Part shown: piece after piece, positions 23,617-31,805 of the stretch | How the letters are laid out: the number at the start of each line of letters is the position of its first letter | How positions within the stretch are numbered: the stretch's first letter is position 1 | DNA from: Aeropyrum sp. | GTDB taxonomy: Archaea; Thermoproteota; Thermoprotei_A; Sulfolobales; Acidilobaceae | Assembly (NCBI GenBank): GCA_015521685.1 | Contig: WANT01000014.1 | Coordinates: forward strand, 1 to 34,197 | Direction: 5' to 3' | DNA: 34,197 nucleotides | Notes under the pieces: model-generated | Seen by the model: only the letters and a program-made list of their open reading frames with translations | The model's database searches: none | What the model was told of the DNA's origin: nothing | Made by a program: the position numbers and the translations under genes

Positions 23617-25392
23617 TCAAGATCCTAATAGTGTGGACGATGTGATCGATACTATACTCTCGATCTTCTTCAAGCAACCAGTATCACAATGCACCGCCTC
23701 ACCAACCTCCCTAGCCCACTCAAGAGGCTTAACGGGATTCCTTTCAGGCCTCCCTCCTTTCTTGTATACTGTGGCTAGGACTAGCCTCGAGCTAGACCTA
23801 CCCAGCCTGCCAGGGCTCTCCCCCGCCATGGGGTAAACCGCCATAAGCCTATGCCAGGGCCTGTTAAGCGACTTGAGGACCTCGGCTATCCCTCTAACAC
23901 CTCTCTCAGAACCAGCGGAGATCAGCACTATAGAGTACCCGCCGGGCACTATGGATTCGGCGAGACGGAGCAACGCCTTAGATAGGTGCTCCGGGTATCT
24001 GGGCGACATAGGGTCTATCTCATCCCACTCCAAAATAGCACTGCCGAGGGAAACCCTATAGGGGTAGGCGTAGACTAGAGTGAGTTCTCGGTAGGATTGC
24101 ATGCCTGGATATGGGGGATCGGTAAACACCGAGTACACGCTTATACCCCCTCTAACTCCACCCCTAGAGTCGTATAGGAAAAACCTAGGGCTGCTCAGCC
24201 TCTGTCCGGCTTTACAGGACCTCTCATACCTCAACACCAGGCTGACTAGCCCTCCGCGGCCTACAGGCCTGCAGCCCGGCTCCGGAGGTAAGGGCATACA
24301 GCTAGAGGCCAAGGGATTCAGCATTGCAGGGTTCTGTGGAAGCCAGAAGGATTTGACGACCAATCCTGGGTTAATTCTGCCAGCTGGCTGGTAATAGAAT
24401 GATAGCAGGCTTGAGGTCCTCGTGGCAGTCCCTACAATCGCGATGCTCTCCTCTACAGTAGAATCGTCACTGAAGGCCAGAAAACTATGTATGGTTGCGA
24501 GCTGTCTAGGCGAATAGATAGCCCTAAACCCTTTGATCCCCGAGTTAAGAAGCTTTCTCGTCTCCTTACCCCCCGGGACTTCAAGATCGGGTATACCCTC
24601 AACAGCCTTAAGGACGTCTCGCATGCTATCTCTCAGGAACTCAGCTACCCTACCACCAAGCCCTTCGGCGCCACCTAAGGAAACCCACAATCTATCACCG
24701 TTGGCGAGGAGGACCTCGGCAGAGTAAGCCACGTACCCCGGGGCCTCCTCGGGGAGAACTGTGGTTAATTTGATTTTAGGCTCTCTCGGCGTTAGATCCT
24801 GGTCTCTGGTCCTGTGCAGCTCCAGATTCTCATCTAGAACGTATTTGAATCCACCCCTACCCTTGGATACCCATGCTGGAGCCTCACACGGAGGACAGGC
24901 GGCTAGGAGGACCTGGATTATGCAAAAGCCATCTCCGCACCAAAGGGCCTTCGAGGACCTCCATGCTGCACGGAGCCTCCTCCACAAACCACTTAACTTT
25001 TCTCTGCACTCGCCTGACAATAGCCTAGCCGAGGCTCTCGACACTAAAACTGCGTAGGGGTTAGAGTCGTAGCCTATTGAATCAAACCCCAGCCTAACAG
25101 CCTCCAGCGGTATAGTGCCTCCACCAGCGAAGGGATCTAGGACGAGCCTTTGCCTCGCCTTCCTCCTAACAAGCTTGATCGCATCCTTATCACCCATTAT
25201 AGCTGCGAACACCGGCTCGGAGGTTTCTACTGCTATCGATGCTAGAAGGGCTCTAACTACCCCCACCAGCCTACGGCCTGGCCACCAGAAGAGGCTATAC
25301 TCGGGTTTCCTCCTCCCCCACTCTAGCTTCATGGAGAGCTGGGATATTTTCACCAAGTCCTCCTTACCTAGTCTCTCAACGATGGGACTCAA
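23617..25392 (-). CDS. DNA methylase, DUF1156/COG1743-like adenine or cytosine-N4 type
   Basis: The 591-residue predicted DNA methyltransferase has SAM-binding motif I LDPFAGGGTIPLEA (motif at 86-93), then a large middle domain of about 330 residues and the catalytic motif DPPY at 425-428. The order motif I, large insert, DPPY fits alpha-type amino methyltransferases. The N-terminal WWPGRRL segment resembles the WWARRP region of DUF1156 methylases. One CPPC pair around residue 180 may be part of the Zn-ribbon seen in this family; I could not see a second pair. No restriction or partner gene is nearby, so it looks like an orphan methylase. TTG 25392 follows a strong GGGGAGG SD. Confidence 0.82.
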   Translation of the reverse strand: MSPIVERLGKEDLVKISQLSMKLEWGRRKPEYSLFWWPGRRLVGVVRALLASIAVETSEPVFAAIMGDKDAIKLVRRKARQRLVLDPFAGGGTIPLEAVRLGFDSIGYDSNPYAVLVSRASARLLSGECREKLSGLWRRLRAAWRSSKALWCGDGFCIIQVLLAACPPCEAPAWVSKGRGGFKYVLDENLELHRTRDQDLTPREPKIKLTTVLPEEAPGYVAYSAEVLLANGDRLWVSLGGAEGLGGRVAEFLRDSMRDVLKAVEGIPDLEVPGGKETRKLLNSGIKGFRAIYSPRQLATIHSFLAFSDDSTVEESIAIVGTATRTSSLLSFYYQPAGRINPGLVVKSFWLPQNPAMLNPLASSCMPLPPEPGCRPVGRGGLVSLVLRYERSCKAGQRLSSPRFFLYDSRGGVRGGISVYSVFTDPPYPGMQSYRELTLVYAYPYRVSLGSAILEWDEIDPMSPRYPEHLSKALLRLAESIVPGGYSIVLISAGSERGVRGIAEVLKSLNRPWHRLMAVYPMAGESPGRLGRSSSRLVLATVYKKGGRPERNPVKPLEWAREVGEAVHCDTGCLKKIESIVSITSSTLLGS

Positions 25393-25529
25393 TGGAACAG
25401 CCTCCCCCCAAGCGGGGCTTGTATCCGTTGTGATAATTAGAGTGGAGGGCTGGCCGGGGTATTACGAGCTAGCCAGCTTGCGTACCGTATGTAGAAGTGC
25501 ATCTAAGTTTTAGGAGGGTTTCCTGCAGG

Positions 25530-25814
25530 CTAGATTAGAGTAAGGCCAAAATCTCGAAGAACCCTCCGAAGCCTCCTAAGCTCTGCTAGGAGTTGTAGGC
25601 CCTTATCTGTCACATACACAGTTCTCGACCGGGGGTTTGACGGGTTTTCAACAGTCCTAACAACCCCCTTACTCTCGAGCTCTGCCAGGAGCGGCTGGAG
25701 CCTATCGTAGGGCATGTTTGCGACTGTAGCCAGCCTTGTGGGCGTGGTGGGCTCCTCCGAAAGCGCTTCAAGTATGTCGTAGACTATCTCCATCTTACTC
25801 CTCTTCCGCGCCAT
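25530..25814 (-). CDS. Winged-helix DNA-binding protein
   Basis: This 94-residue winged-helix regulator has a first helix MEIVYDILEALSE, a turn and helix TPTRLATVANMPYDRLQPLL, then LESKGVVRTVENP and a wing strand TVYVTDKGLQLLAELRRL. The pattern matches archaeal HTH_45-type winged-helix proteins. It begins two bases after the stop of the membrane-protein gene, so the two are cotranscribed. It might sense a membrane or redox state through its partner and regulate the adjacent cytochrome c maturation genes, but this is inference. No ligand-binding domain is present. Confidence 0.82.
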   Translation of the reverse strand: MARKRSKMEIVYDILEALSEEPTTPTRLATVANMPYDRLQPLLAELESKGVVRTVENPSNPRSRTVYVTDKGLQLLAELRRLRRVLRDFGLTLI

Positions 25815-25816
25815 AC

Positions 25817-26365
25817 CTACCCGCGCCTCGCCTCAAGCAAGTACATAACTGCTACAGCTGCAGACCCAAGACCCCTCACGGCCTCCCCCGACAGGAGTAG
25901 GAAGACACTCTCCTGAGAGGGTAGGGTTAGGAGGGCGGCTAGCCTCAGGATGAAGGCGACCGTGTAGAGTGACGCCAGAATCCTTGCATATCCGGAGAAC
26001 CTTGCGACTCCTATGGAGGACATTACTAGCGCGGCGAGATCAGAGACTAGAGGGACTGCTAGTAGGGGAGGGACTACTTGAAGCGAATGTGATTCTTTCT
26101 CCCTAGGTGACATAAGTAGGATGGCTATTGAAGCTGCGGTTAGCACTCCAGAGGCTATATAAAAGCTGAAGGCTAGCCTCCCCTCTGCTACAGGCACTAG
26201 AGCCCCTGAAAGCTGGGAGGCAGCTAGAAGGCCGAAACCAACAGCGGGATCTACACTCGAGTTTAGTAGTCTAGAGACCGTGTACACCCTGAGGGTTATG
26301 TAGAGGAGGCCAGCGAAGCCAACCAAGTTTACCATAGTGAATAGAATAGACAGGATGTCGGCCAA
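25817..26365 (-). CDS. Multi-pass membrane protein of unknown function
   Basis: This 182-residue protein has five or six hydrophobic helices (for example LVGFAGLLYITLRVY, VGFGLLAASQLSGALV, ASGVLTAASIAILLM). I do not recognise a family. Short charged loops (SPREKESHS near residue 90) separate the two halves. The TTG start at 26365 has GAGGTG about 7 bases upstream. It precedes the winged-helix gene and follows the small acidic-tail protein at the end of the cytochrome c maturation cluster. A sensory or anchor role for the regulator is plausible but not shown. Confidence 0.7.
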   Translation of the reverse strand: MADILSILFTMVNLVGFAGLLYITLRVYTVSRLLNSSVDPAVGFGLLAASQLSGALVPVAEGRLAFSFYIASGVLTAASIAILLMSPREKESHSLQVVPPLLAVPLVSDLAALVMSSIGVARFSGYARILASLYTVAFILRLAALLTLPSQESVFLLLSGEAVRGLGSAAVAVMYLLEARRG

Positions 26366-26405
26366 CGATAGGCACCTCGCCTGGGGGCAGCGGCTGGTTG
26401 AATTG

Positions 26406-26990
26406 TCAGCATCTCATGCCCATACACTCCTCCATATCCTCATGCATCCCCTCCCAATCCTCCCAATCGTCCTCCCAAGGTTTATCATCCTCATCCATAG
26501 GAGTCTGACCATAGTATTTGAGCTCGTAGCTCTTCCCGTCCACTACTAGAGTGAGCTGGTCGGCAACGAGAACCGGGCCCTCGTACCTCTCGAAGTCTAC
26601 CTCTACAAGGACGCCAGATGCCTCGATATAATCCGCCCTCCAGAGTAGCATCATAACACGCATATGGCTATAGAGTCTTTCACCATCACTCCAGACGCCG
26701 GGCTTAGCCAATATCGGCATTCCTTCCACTACTGGGAGGCCCATCATATGATGTATTCTAATGAAGTCCTCTACTCCTCCCTTAACCTTGCTCCCGCCAG
26801 GTTCGACAAGGCTGCGGGATATACTCTTCGCTACAGAATAGTATGGAACGTTTTCCCCATACCCATTCAACCCGTATTCTTGAATAAGGCTATAGGGGTC
26901 AGGCGCCTCGGGATAAACTATCGCAGCTATAGCTATAACCGCCAGTGCTATAAATACTATCCCGGCTGCTGGAAGGCTAACTCCACTCAT
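26406..26990 (-). CDS. Membrane-anchored protein with acidic Met/Trp/Cys tail, next to ccmF
   Basis: I do not recognise this 194-residue protein. It starts at ATG 26990 with one hydrophobic segment (residues 8-27), then an outward domain of about 140 residues containing a His-Met-Met pair (IRIHHMMGLP) and a strand-rich part (GPVLVADQLTLVVDGKSYEL). The tail has the pattern DEDDKPWEDDWEDWEG, then Met, His and two Cys to the end (EDMEECMGMRC). This tail could bind copper, iron or heme. It lies just downstream of ccmF on the same strand with its own TATA elements. A role in heme or thiol handling during cytochrome maturation is an attractive guess only. Confidence 0.7.
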   Translation of the reverse strand: MSGVSLPAAGIVFIALAVIAIAAIVYPEAPDPYSLIQEYGLNGYGENVPYYSVAKSISRSLVEPGGSKVKGGVEDFIRIHHMMGLPVVEGMPILAKPGVWSDGERLYSHMRVMMLLWRADYIEASGVLVEVDFERYEGPVLVADQLTLVVDGKSYELKYYGQTPMDEDDKPWEDDWEDWEGMHEDMEECMGMRC

Positions 26991-27060
26991 TCCTACAACA
27001 CCATCAAGGTATGGGGGGCTGATATAGGCCTAACTACACGCTGCTAGTGGCCGCACCACT

Positions 27061-27090
27061 GCTTTATAAAAGATGTTGCACCTTTATAAT
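27061..27090 (-). promoter_or_regulatory. Tandem TATA-like elements upstream of the acidic-tail protein gene
   Basis: On the minus strand TTTATAAAG lies at about 27061-27071 and ATTATAAAGG at about 27081-27090, between the ccmF stop and ATG 26990. Either would allow the gene to be transcribed separately from ccmF with a leader of roughly 45-65 bases. Confidence 0.48.
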
Positions 27091-27096
27091 GGAAAC

Positions 27097-30039
27097 TCAC
27101 AACGAGAGAGTTTGCCCTCTAGACTCCCTATTAGATTTCAAAGAATAAGCTAGGTACATCAGGCCCATTAGCACCCCCAGTACTCCTAGGAGTATTCCAC
27201 CCACCCATACTATCACAACCCCTGGGATTATCTTGACCTCTATCGGTATGCCCTCCTCCCACACTCTACTACCGAGTTCTCCCTTCTCAGCGTACTCTTC
27301 ACTCATTATATAGAGGTCTACCATGCCTTGAGCTACAACGGATGCTGCTTGGGCTGGCGGTAACCCCTGGATTGACCCGATTTTAATCCCAGAGGACATT
27401 ATGGCTAGCAAACCTAGGTACTCCTCCGGGCTGAGCTTGTCCTTTGATTCAGCCAGGTATGCCACTATCAGTTCGTGGTATTCTCCGAAGTTGCCAGTAG
27501 CTGGAGGAGCCCTAATCGTTATATAAATGTCCGTCAGGCCCCTCCTAATACTCATTACATCTATTACTAGTCCGTGTATTCCGATTGCCTCTCCATTTGC
27601 GTCAAACCTCACTCTAGGCGTGTAGACTTCGCCGTTAATTTCCAGCTTGAGGTTTAGAGCTATCCCTTCCGGAGCCCTGTATGGAAGCCTCAAGTCTGCT
27701 GGAGATTCGCCTAGTGTTCGGCTGCCGAGACCGCTTGACAGCAGGTCTGCAAACCCCGAGTCCAACACGTTTTTGAGGAGAGGTAGATCCCCCCTCTGAA
27801 TCGCTATATAATAGTATTCTCCCCTGGAGAGGGGGATCGGCACTCCATACTCTCTGCCATCGATTGAAACCTCTCCCCCAGACACTCCCAGGAGGTATCT
27901 ATCACCGTCTGTGAATAGCTGGAATTCGCTCACTCTTAGGCTTATTAATCCTAAATCCAAAACGTATGGATTACCCAGTACAATCCGTAACGATGTATCG
28001 GGGGATAGAAGGTCTTCTAGTGCCATGTTGGATTCTATACCTGATGCTAAGAGGCCTATATTCATTGTGCCTCCCCTAACCGTTCCATCTTGGCCGATTC
28101 TAGGTATAGTTGAAACCGTTAGACGTGCATCGAGAAGCCTTATCAAAAGCCCCTCCTCTAGGCCAGCATCTAGAGTTCTCGACGTCCCCTGCTCTACAGC
28201 CTGAACTAGTATGGGCTCTCCGCGAATCTCTACGTCACCAACCGGTGTATTATCCCGCTCTGCTAGGCTCCAAACGTCTTCTAGTTTTTGCGCCTCATTT
28301 CCAGCAGAGAGCCTTATGTCGCTTACAATTGAGGGCACGGTGTTATTGAGCAGTCTTAACCCCAGCCATGCGCCAGTTACTGTCGCTGAACTCGGGCTCA
28401 GATTAGATTTGAGATCCACGTATCCGCTGTAGAGCTCGTAGTCGGCCTCCACTAGTTTGATTGTTAGTCCTGCGAACTCTGCTGATTCCCCGGGCTTTAG
28501 GACGAACTTCTCGCCATACAGATTGTTGAAGGCGTAGCTACCGCTGATAGCCACACCAAATAGGATAAAGATCATAGTGAAGTGTATAAGCCTTGTAAAA
28601 ACAATCCTAATAGTGCTTGGCCCAATCCTCCTCCTTCTAAAAATGGTTGCAAAGTCTGCTATGACGCCTGAGAATATGGCTCCCAAGCCCACCGTTGAGA
28701 CTCCAAGAAGCACTGCTATTAGGATGTTGGTTGACAGGTCGCTTAGAGGTGATGGCCTCCAAACCCCCTTTACTACCGCCATCACTGATAGGGTGGTGAC
28801 CATAGCCATAGTAAGTAGTATAGGCTTCCATGCCCTAGACCCGAGGTGTGAATAGTAAATCGTGGAAGCTACTACTCCTGCCACGGCTATTGGAGTGAGC
28901 AGGGGATTATAGAATCTGGCGCCCTCAGCGAATGTTGGAAGCCTCGCCTCCACTCCCATGGCAGTCAAAACCGAGGCTGTAAATAGTGATGCGTAGATTA
29001 TGAACGATGTTAGGGAGACCGCAACGCCCGCAACAATTATGGATGCAAGGCTCGCGTTAGCACGCCTCAAGCTTCGCACAGCATTGGCAAGCCCCCTGAG
29101 GTTTAGACTCTCCTCTACCGCGGAGGCTGCGAGCCCAATCCCTATAGCGAGGAACAAAACGCTCATCGCCAGCAGCATGACGGCGGCAACGTCTTGTGCG
29201 GCAAAGCTGTGCAGAGGGCTGACTCCACTCCTTGTTACGTATAGTGCAAGGAATACCGAGCTCGCCGCCACGCTTACAAATGCTGGCTTAAAGCGTGCTA
29301 GGGGACCCATCATATGTATGGCTGCAGCCGCAGCAAGCCAAACTGAGAGTTGGCTAGTCTCGACTGGATCCCAAGCCCAGTAGCCTCCCCAGCCGAACGT
29401 GTCGTAGCTCCAAAGGCCTCCGAGGATGAGGCCAAGTGTTAGTACTCCCCAACCCGTGACTATGAAGCCTTTTGCGAGGTTTTGCTCTTTCAGGAAGAAG
29501 TATATGGATCCAGCCAGTATGAGGGTGTAGCCTGCAAAGGTCGTTAGGGGGTGGGGTATTATCCAGAAGTTCTTCAATATGGGGTTTATTCCTAGGCCTC
29601 CCAAGTGGTTGCCTGTAGCGAAGGCGTCTTGTAGTAGGGCACTTACAAGAACGAGAGCTAGGATTGCTGAGGGGACTGCTATCGATAACTTCGACTCTTT
29701 ATTCCTGCGGACTAGGGGTATGAAGAACAATGAGAGTAGGGCAGAGAACAAATATAAGCTAGATCCTCCGCTACTCCATGAAGCCCCAATCCTGAGGTAG
29801 AGGGGCAAGCCCTCGTTGGTGGTTTTCGCTACTTCCTCCAGCCTATAGTCTAGGGAGATATAGGCGTATACGTAGATGGGCCAGCCGAGTATCACTAAAG
29901 CCATGCCGGCAAGCATGGCCTGCCTGGCACGAGCCGTCCACCCAGCTAGGGATAACGGTATAGCTAAGGCCAGTAGGCCTAGGCCTGCCAGCGGCAGTAT
30001 TGTAGCGTAGTGGATACCTACCAGGGACTCTCCTGCCAA
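27097..30039 (-). CDS. ccmF: Cytochrome c heme lyase subunit CcmF, enlarged
   Basis: This 980-residue CcmF-type membrane protein joins heme from CcmE to apocytochrome c. The WWD heme-handling motif is at about 216-231 (GWGGYWAWDPVETSQL), and likely heme ligand histidines are His163 (WIIPHPLTT), His277 (SPLHSFA) and His486 (RLIHFTM). About 14 membrane helices precede a very long outward domain (about 505-935). A final helix follows (VVIVWVGGILLGVLGVLMG) and the end is charged. The family is usually near 650 residues, so this outward domain is several hundred residues longer than normal. TTG 30039 has GGTG about 8 bases upstream. It follows the thioredoxin-CcdA gene on the minus strand. Confidence 0.93.
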   Translation of the reverse strand: MAGESLVGIHYATILPLAGLGLLALAIPLSLAGWTARARQAMLAGMALVILGWPIYVYAYISLDYRLEEVAKTTNEGLPLYLRIGASWSSGGSSLYLFSALLSLFFIPLVRRNKESKLSIAVPSAILALVLVSALLQDAFATGNHLGGLGINPILKNFWIIPHPLTTFAGYTLILAGSIYFFLKEQNLAKGFIVTGWGVLTLGLILGGLWSYDTFGWGGYWAWDPVETSQLSVWLAAAAAIHMMGPLARFKPAFVSVAASSVFLALYVTRSGVSPLHSFAAQDVAAVMLLAMSVLFLAIGIGLAASAVEESLNLRGLANAVRSLRRANASLASIIVAGVAVSLTSFIIYASLFTASVLTAMGVEARLPTFAEGARFYNPLLTPIAVAGVVASTIYYSHLGSRAWKPILLTMAMVTTLSVMAVVKGVWRPSPLSDLSTNILIAVLLGVSTVGLGAIFSGVIADFATIFRRRRIGPSTIRIVFTRLIHFTMIFILFGVAISGSYAFNNLYGEKFVLKPGESAEFAGLTIKLVEADYELYSGYVDLKSNLSPSSATVTGAWLGLRLLNNTVPSIVSDIRLSAGNEAQKLEDVWSLAERDNTPVGDVEIRGEPILVQAVEQGTSRTLDAGLEEGLLIRLLDARLTVSTIPRIGQDGTVRGGTMNIGLLASGIESNMALEDLLSPDTSLRIVLGNPYVLDLGLISLRVSEFQLFTDGDRYLLGVSGGEVSIDGREYGVPIPLSRGEYYYIAIQRGDLPLLKNVLDSGFADLLSSGLGSRTLGESPADLRLPYRAPEGIALNLKLEINGEVYTPRVRFDANGEAIGIHGLVIDVMSIRRGLTDIYITIRAPPATGNFGEYHELIVAYLAESKDKLSPEEYLGLLAIMSSGIKIGSIQGLPPAQAASVVAQGMVDLYIMSEEYAEKGELGSRVWEEGIPIEVKIIPGVVIVWVGGILLGVLGVLMGLMYLAYSLKSNRESRGQTLSL

Positions 30040-30076
30040 GATCCAACACCATATTGATACTTTGCCATCTGAACGC

Positions 30077-31228
30077 TTACACTAGGCCGAAGCCGTAGAA
30101 TAGCATGAATGCTCCGCCAGCAACCATCATTGCGTATCCTATCTTCAAGACGAGGGCTGAGAGCCTGCTAGTGAGGATTTTCTCGCTCATGTTGAAGTTA
30201 GAAGCTAGTATTGCAGCAAGCACTGGCAATGCAATTCCAGTTGCAAACGCGATTAGGGCGTAAACACCGTAGCCCAATCCACCAGAAGCTATTATGAAGA
30301 GAGCTCCTGTTACTAGAGGCAGGCTGCATTGTACGGCTAGCAGGCCGTATAGGAAGCTGAATGTTGGGAGGCCTCCCTTCATCCTCAGAGCCATGGATAT
30401 GTGGGTTGGTATACCGCTTAACTCTAGTAGGCCAGCTCCAAACAAAAGAACTCCAGCGGCGGCGAGGAAGGCGCTGCCTATCCATGGGAAATAGGCTCCT
30501 AGGGCTAGGAAGAGGCCCCCCATAGCTAGGGCTCCTAGAGCGGCTGTAAACGGCGATATTATTATTGAGGCTCTTCCGAACTTCCTCCCGCTCGACACCA
30601 GGCTGGACACATAGGATACTAGGACTGGAAATACGCAGGGGCTCAGGGCAGCCAGCATTCCAGAAGCGAAGGACGCTAGCACTGCGATTATTGGAAGCTC
30701 TATGCCCAGGAGCGACTTATGCTTCTCCTCCTCAGACAAGCTCGTTATCTGAGTAACTTCCCTAGGCTCCTGAGCAGCTTGGAGAGATTCGGCGTCTCCT
30801 TGTATGAAGTTCCTCATCGCTTCCATTTGGTCGCCGTTGAACTTACCTACCCATCTTCCCCTTTCCTCTCCATCCACATAAAGTATGAATGTGGGCGTAC
30901 CCTCCACTCCATTAGACACGAAGGAGTCCAGCGTGTCTGGAGAGAGCTTGATTATCGCCACTTTAGCATCTCCAACCCCTTCCTTACAGAGCTTAAGCCA
31001 GTAGGGCTCTAACTCCTTGCAGGTAGGGCAGTTCTCGCTGCTAAACATCACTGCTGCCCTACCCTCAGATATGAACCCGTTGAAGGCGTTATCATCGGGA
31101 AGGTAGCATAAGCCCCCATACTCTCCCTGCAGTATGTTTGTGTACGAGAAGGCGTATCCGAAGAGGCCTCCAGCTAGTGCCAGTCCTAGCAGTAGGAATG
31201 CAGCTGAACCCTGCGCGGCTGCCCTCAC
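30077..31228 (-). CDS. ccdA: Thioredoxin-CcdA fusion, thiol reductant carrier
   Basis: This 383-residue protein fuses an outward thioredoxin domain to a CcdA membrane domain. A signal/anchor helix (8-28) is followed by the thioredoxin part with active site CPTC at 67-70 and the cis-Pro loop EGTPTFIL. A hydrophilic linker (about 150-175) leads to six to seven membrane helices. The CcdA cysteines are in ALSPCVFPVL and AVQCSLPLV. It moves electrons from the cytoplasm through CcdA directly to its own thioredoxin, keeping apocytochrome cysteines reduced (family knowledge plus inference from the fusion). This would replace a separate CcmG. GTG 31228 has GAGGGAG upstream. ccmE ends 12 bases before it. 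Confidence 0.92.
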   Translation of the reverse strand: MRAAAQGSAAFLLLGLALAGGLFGYAFSYTNILQGEYGGLCYLPDDNAFNGFISEGRAAVMFSSENCPTCKELEPYWLKLCKEGVGDAKVAIIKLSPDTLDSFVSNGVEGTPTFILYVDGEERGRWVGKFNGDQMEAMRNFIQGDAESLQAAQEPREVTQITSLSEEEKHKSLLGIELPIIAVLASFASGMLAALSPCVFPVLVSYVSSLVSSGRKFGRASIIISPFTAALGALAMGGLFLALGAYFPWIGSAFLAAAGVLLFGAGLLELSGIPTHISMALRMKGGLPTFSFLYGLLAVQCSLPLVTGALFIIASGGLGYGVYALIAFATGIALPVLAAILASNFNMSEKILTSRLSALVLKIGYAMMVAGGAFMLFYGFGLV

Positions 31229-31240
31229 ATCTACTCCCTC

Positions 31241-31756
31241 TCAGCCAGCCACGACTGCCTTTTCACCATCATATGAAGCGTGGCAGCCCTTCAGTATTGC
31301 CTTCACTTCTATAATATTAGTTATAGTGAACTCCAAATCAGCTCCTTGAACGCTGGCCGTCACCTCCGGCCTGAAGACGCCGTCAACCACAACCGTGTCC
31401 TCGAACACGGGCGATCCCCCATATTTGGACGTGAACTCTCTGGCATCATACAGGGCTAGAACTGAATATCCGTCGGAGCCTGTTAGGAAGAAGAATGCAT
31501 AAGATCTACCCTCACCGCTGAGGGGCTCCGCTATTCCGTAGTAGCCTTGGATCCTAGCTCTATATGGCTCACCATTTATTATTAGAGTCGCCTCACCTAC
31601 ACCCATCATCAGCGGCGAGCCTTGGACTGTTACGCGTGTGGGGCTTGATAGAGTTGCAAGTGTAGAGACGTCGCTGTAGGTTGATGAATAAACCATGTAT
31701 AGTCCGGCAGCGAATATGACTACAGCTATTCCCAGTGAGAGAAGGATTGTGCTCAT
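31241..31756 (-). CDS. ccmE: Heme chaperone CcmE, CXXXY type
   Basis: A 171-residue CcmE counted from ATG 31756. It has an N-terminal anchor helix (about 2-24) and an OB-fold outward domain, with the family pattern TVQGSPLMMG and later VVVDGVFRPEV. The heme-attachment site reads CHASY, with Cys158 in the place of the usual His of HXXXY, and Tyr162. CXXXY-type CcmE is established for archaea and some sulfate reducers, in systems that lack CcmH. A His follows the Cys directly. TTG 31762 is an alternative start; ATG 31756 lies about 35 bases from a TATA-like element. Confidence 0.92.
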   Translation of the reverse strand: MSTILLSLGIAVVIFAAGLYMVYSSTYSDVSTLATLSSPTRVTVQGSPLMMGVGEATLIINGEPYRARIQGYYGIAEPLSGEGRSYAFFFLTGSDGYSVLALYDAREFTSKYGGSPVFEDTVVVDGVFRPEVTASVQGADLEFTITNIIEVKAILKGCHASYDGEKAVVAG

Positions 31757-31785
31757 CTTCAATACTATTAGCCCCCACAGACCCG

Positions 31786-31798
31786 TTAAAGTATTATC
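31786..31798 (-). promoter_or_regulatory. TATA-like element upstream of ccmE
   Basis: On the minus strand CGATAATACTTTA falls in the short spacer between ccmC and ccmE, 30-42 bases before ATG 31756. It may provide extra transcription of ccmE, ccdA and ccmF in addition to the ccmC promoter. Confidence 0.42.
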
Positions 31799-31805
31799 GG
31801 GATTT

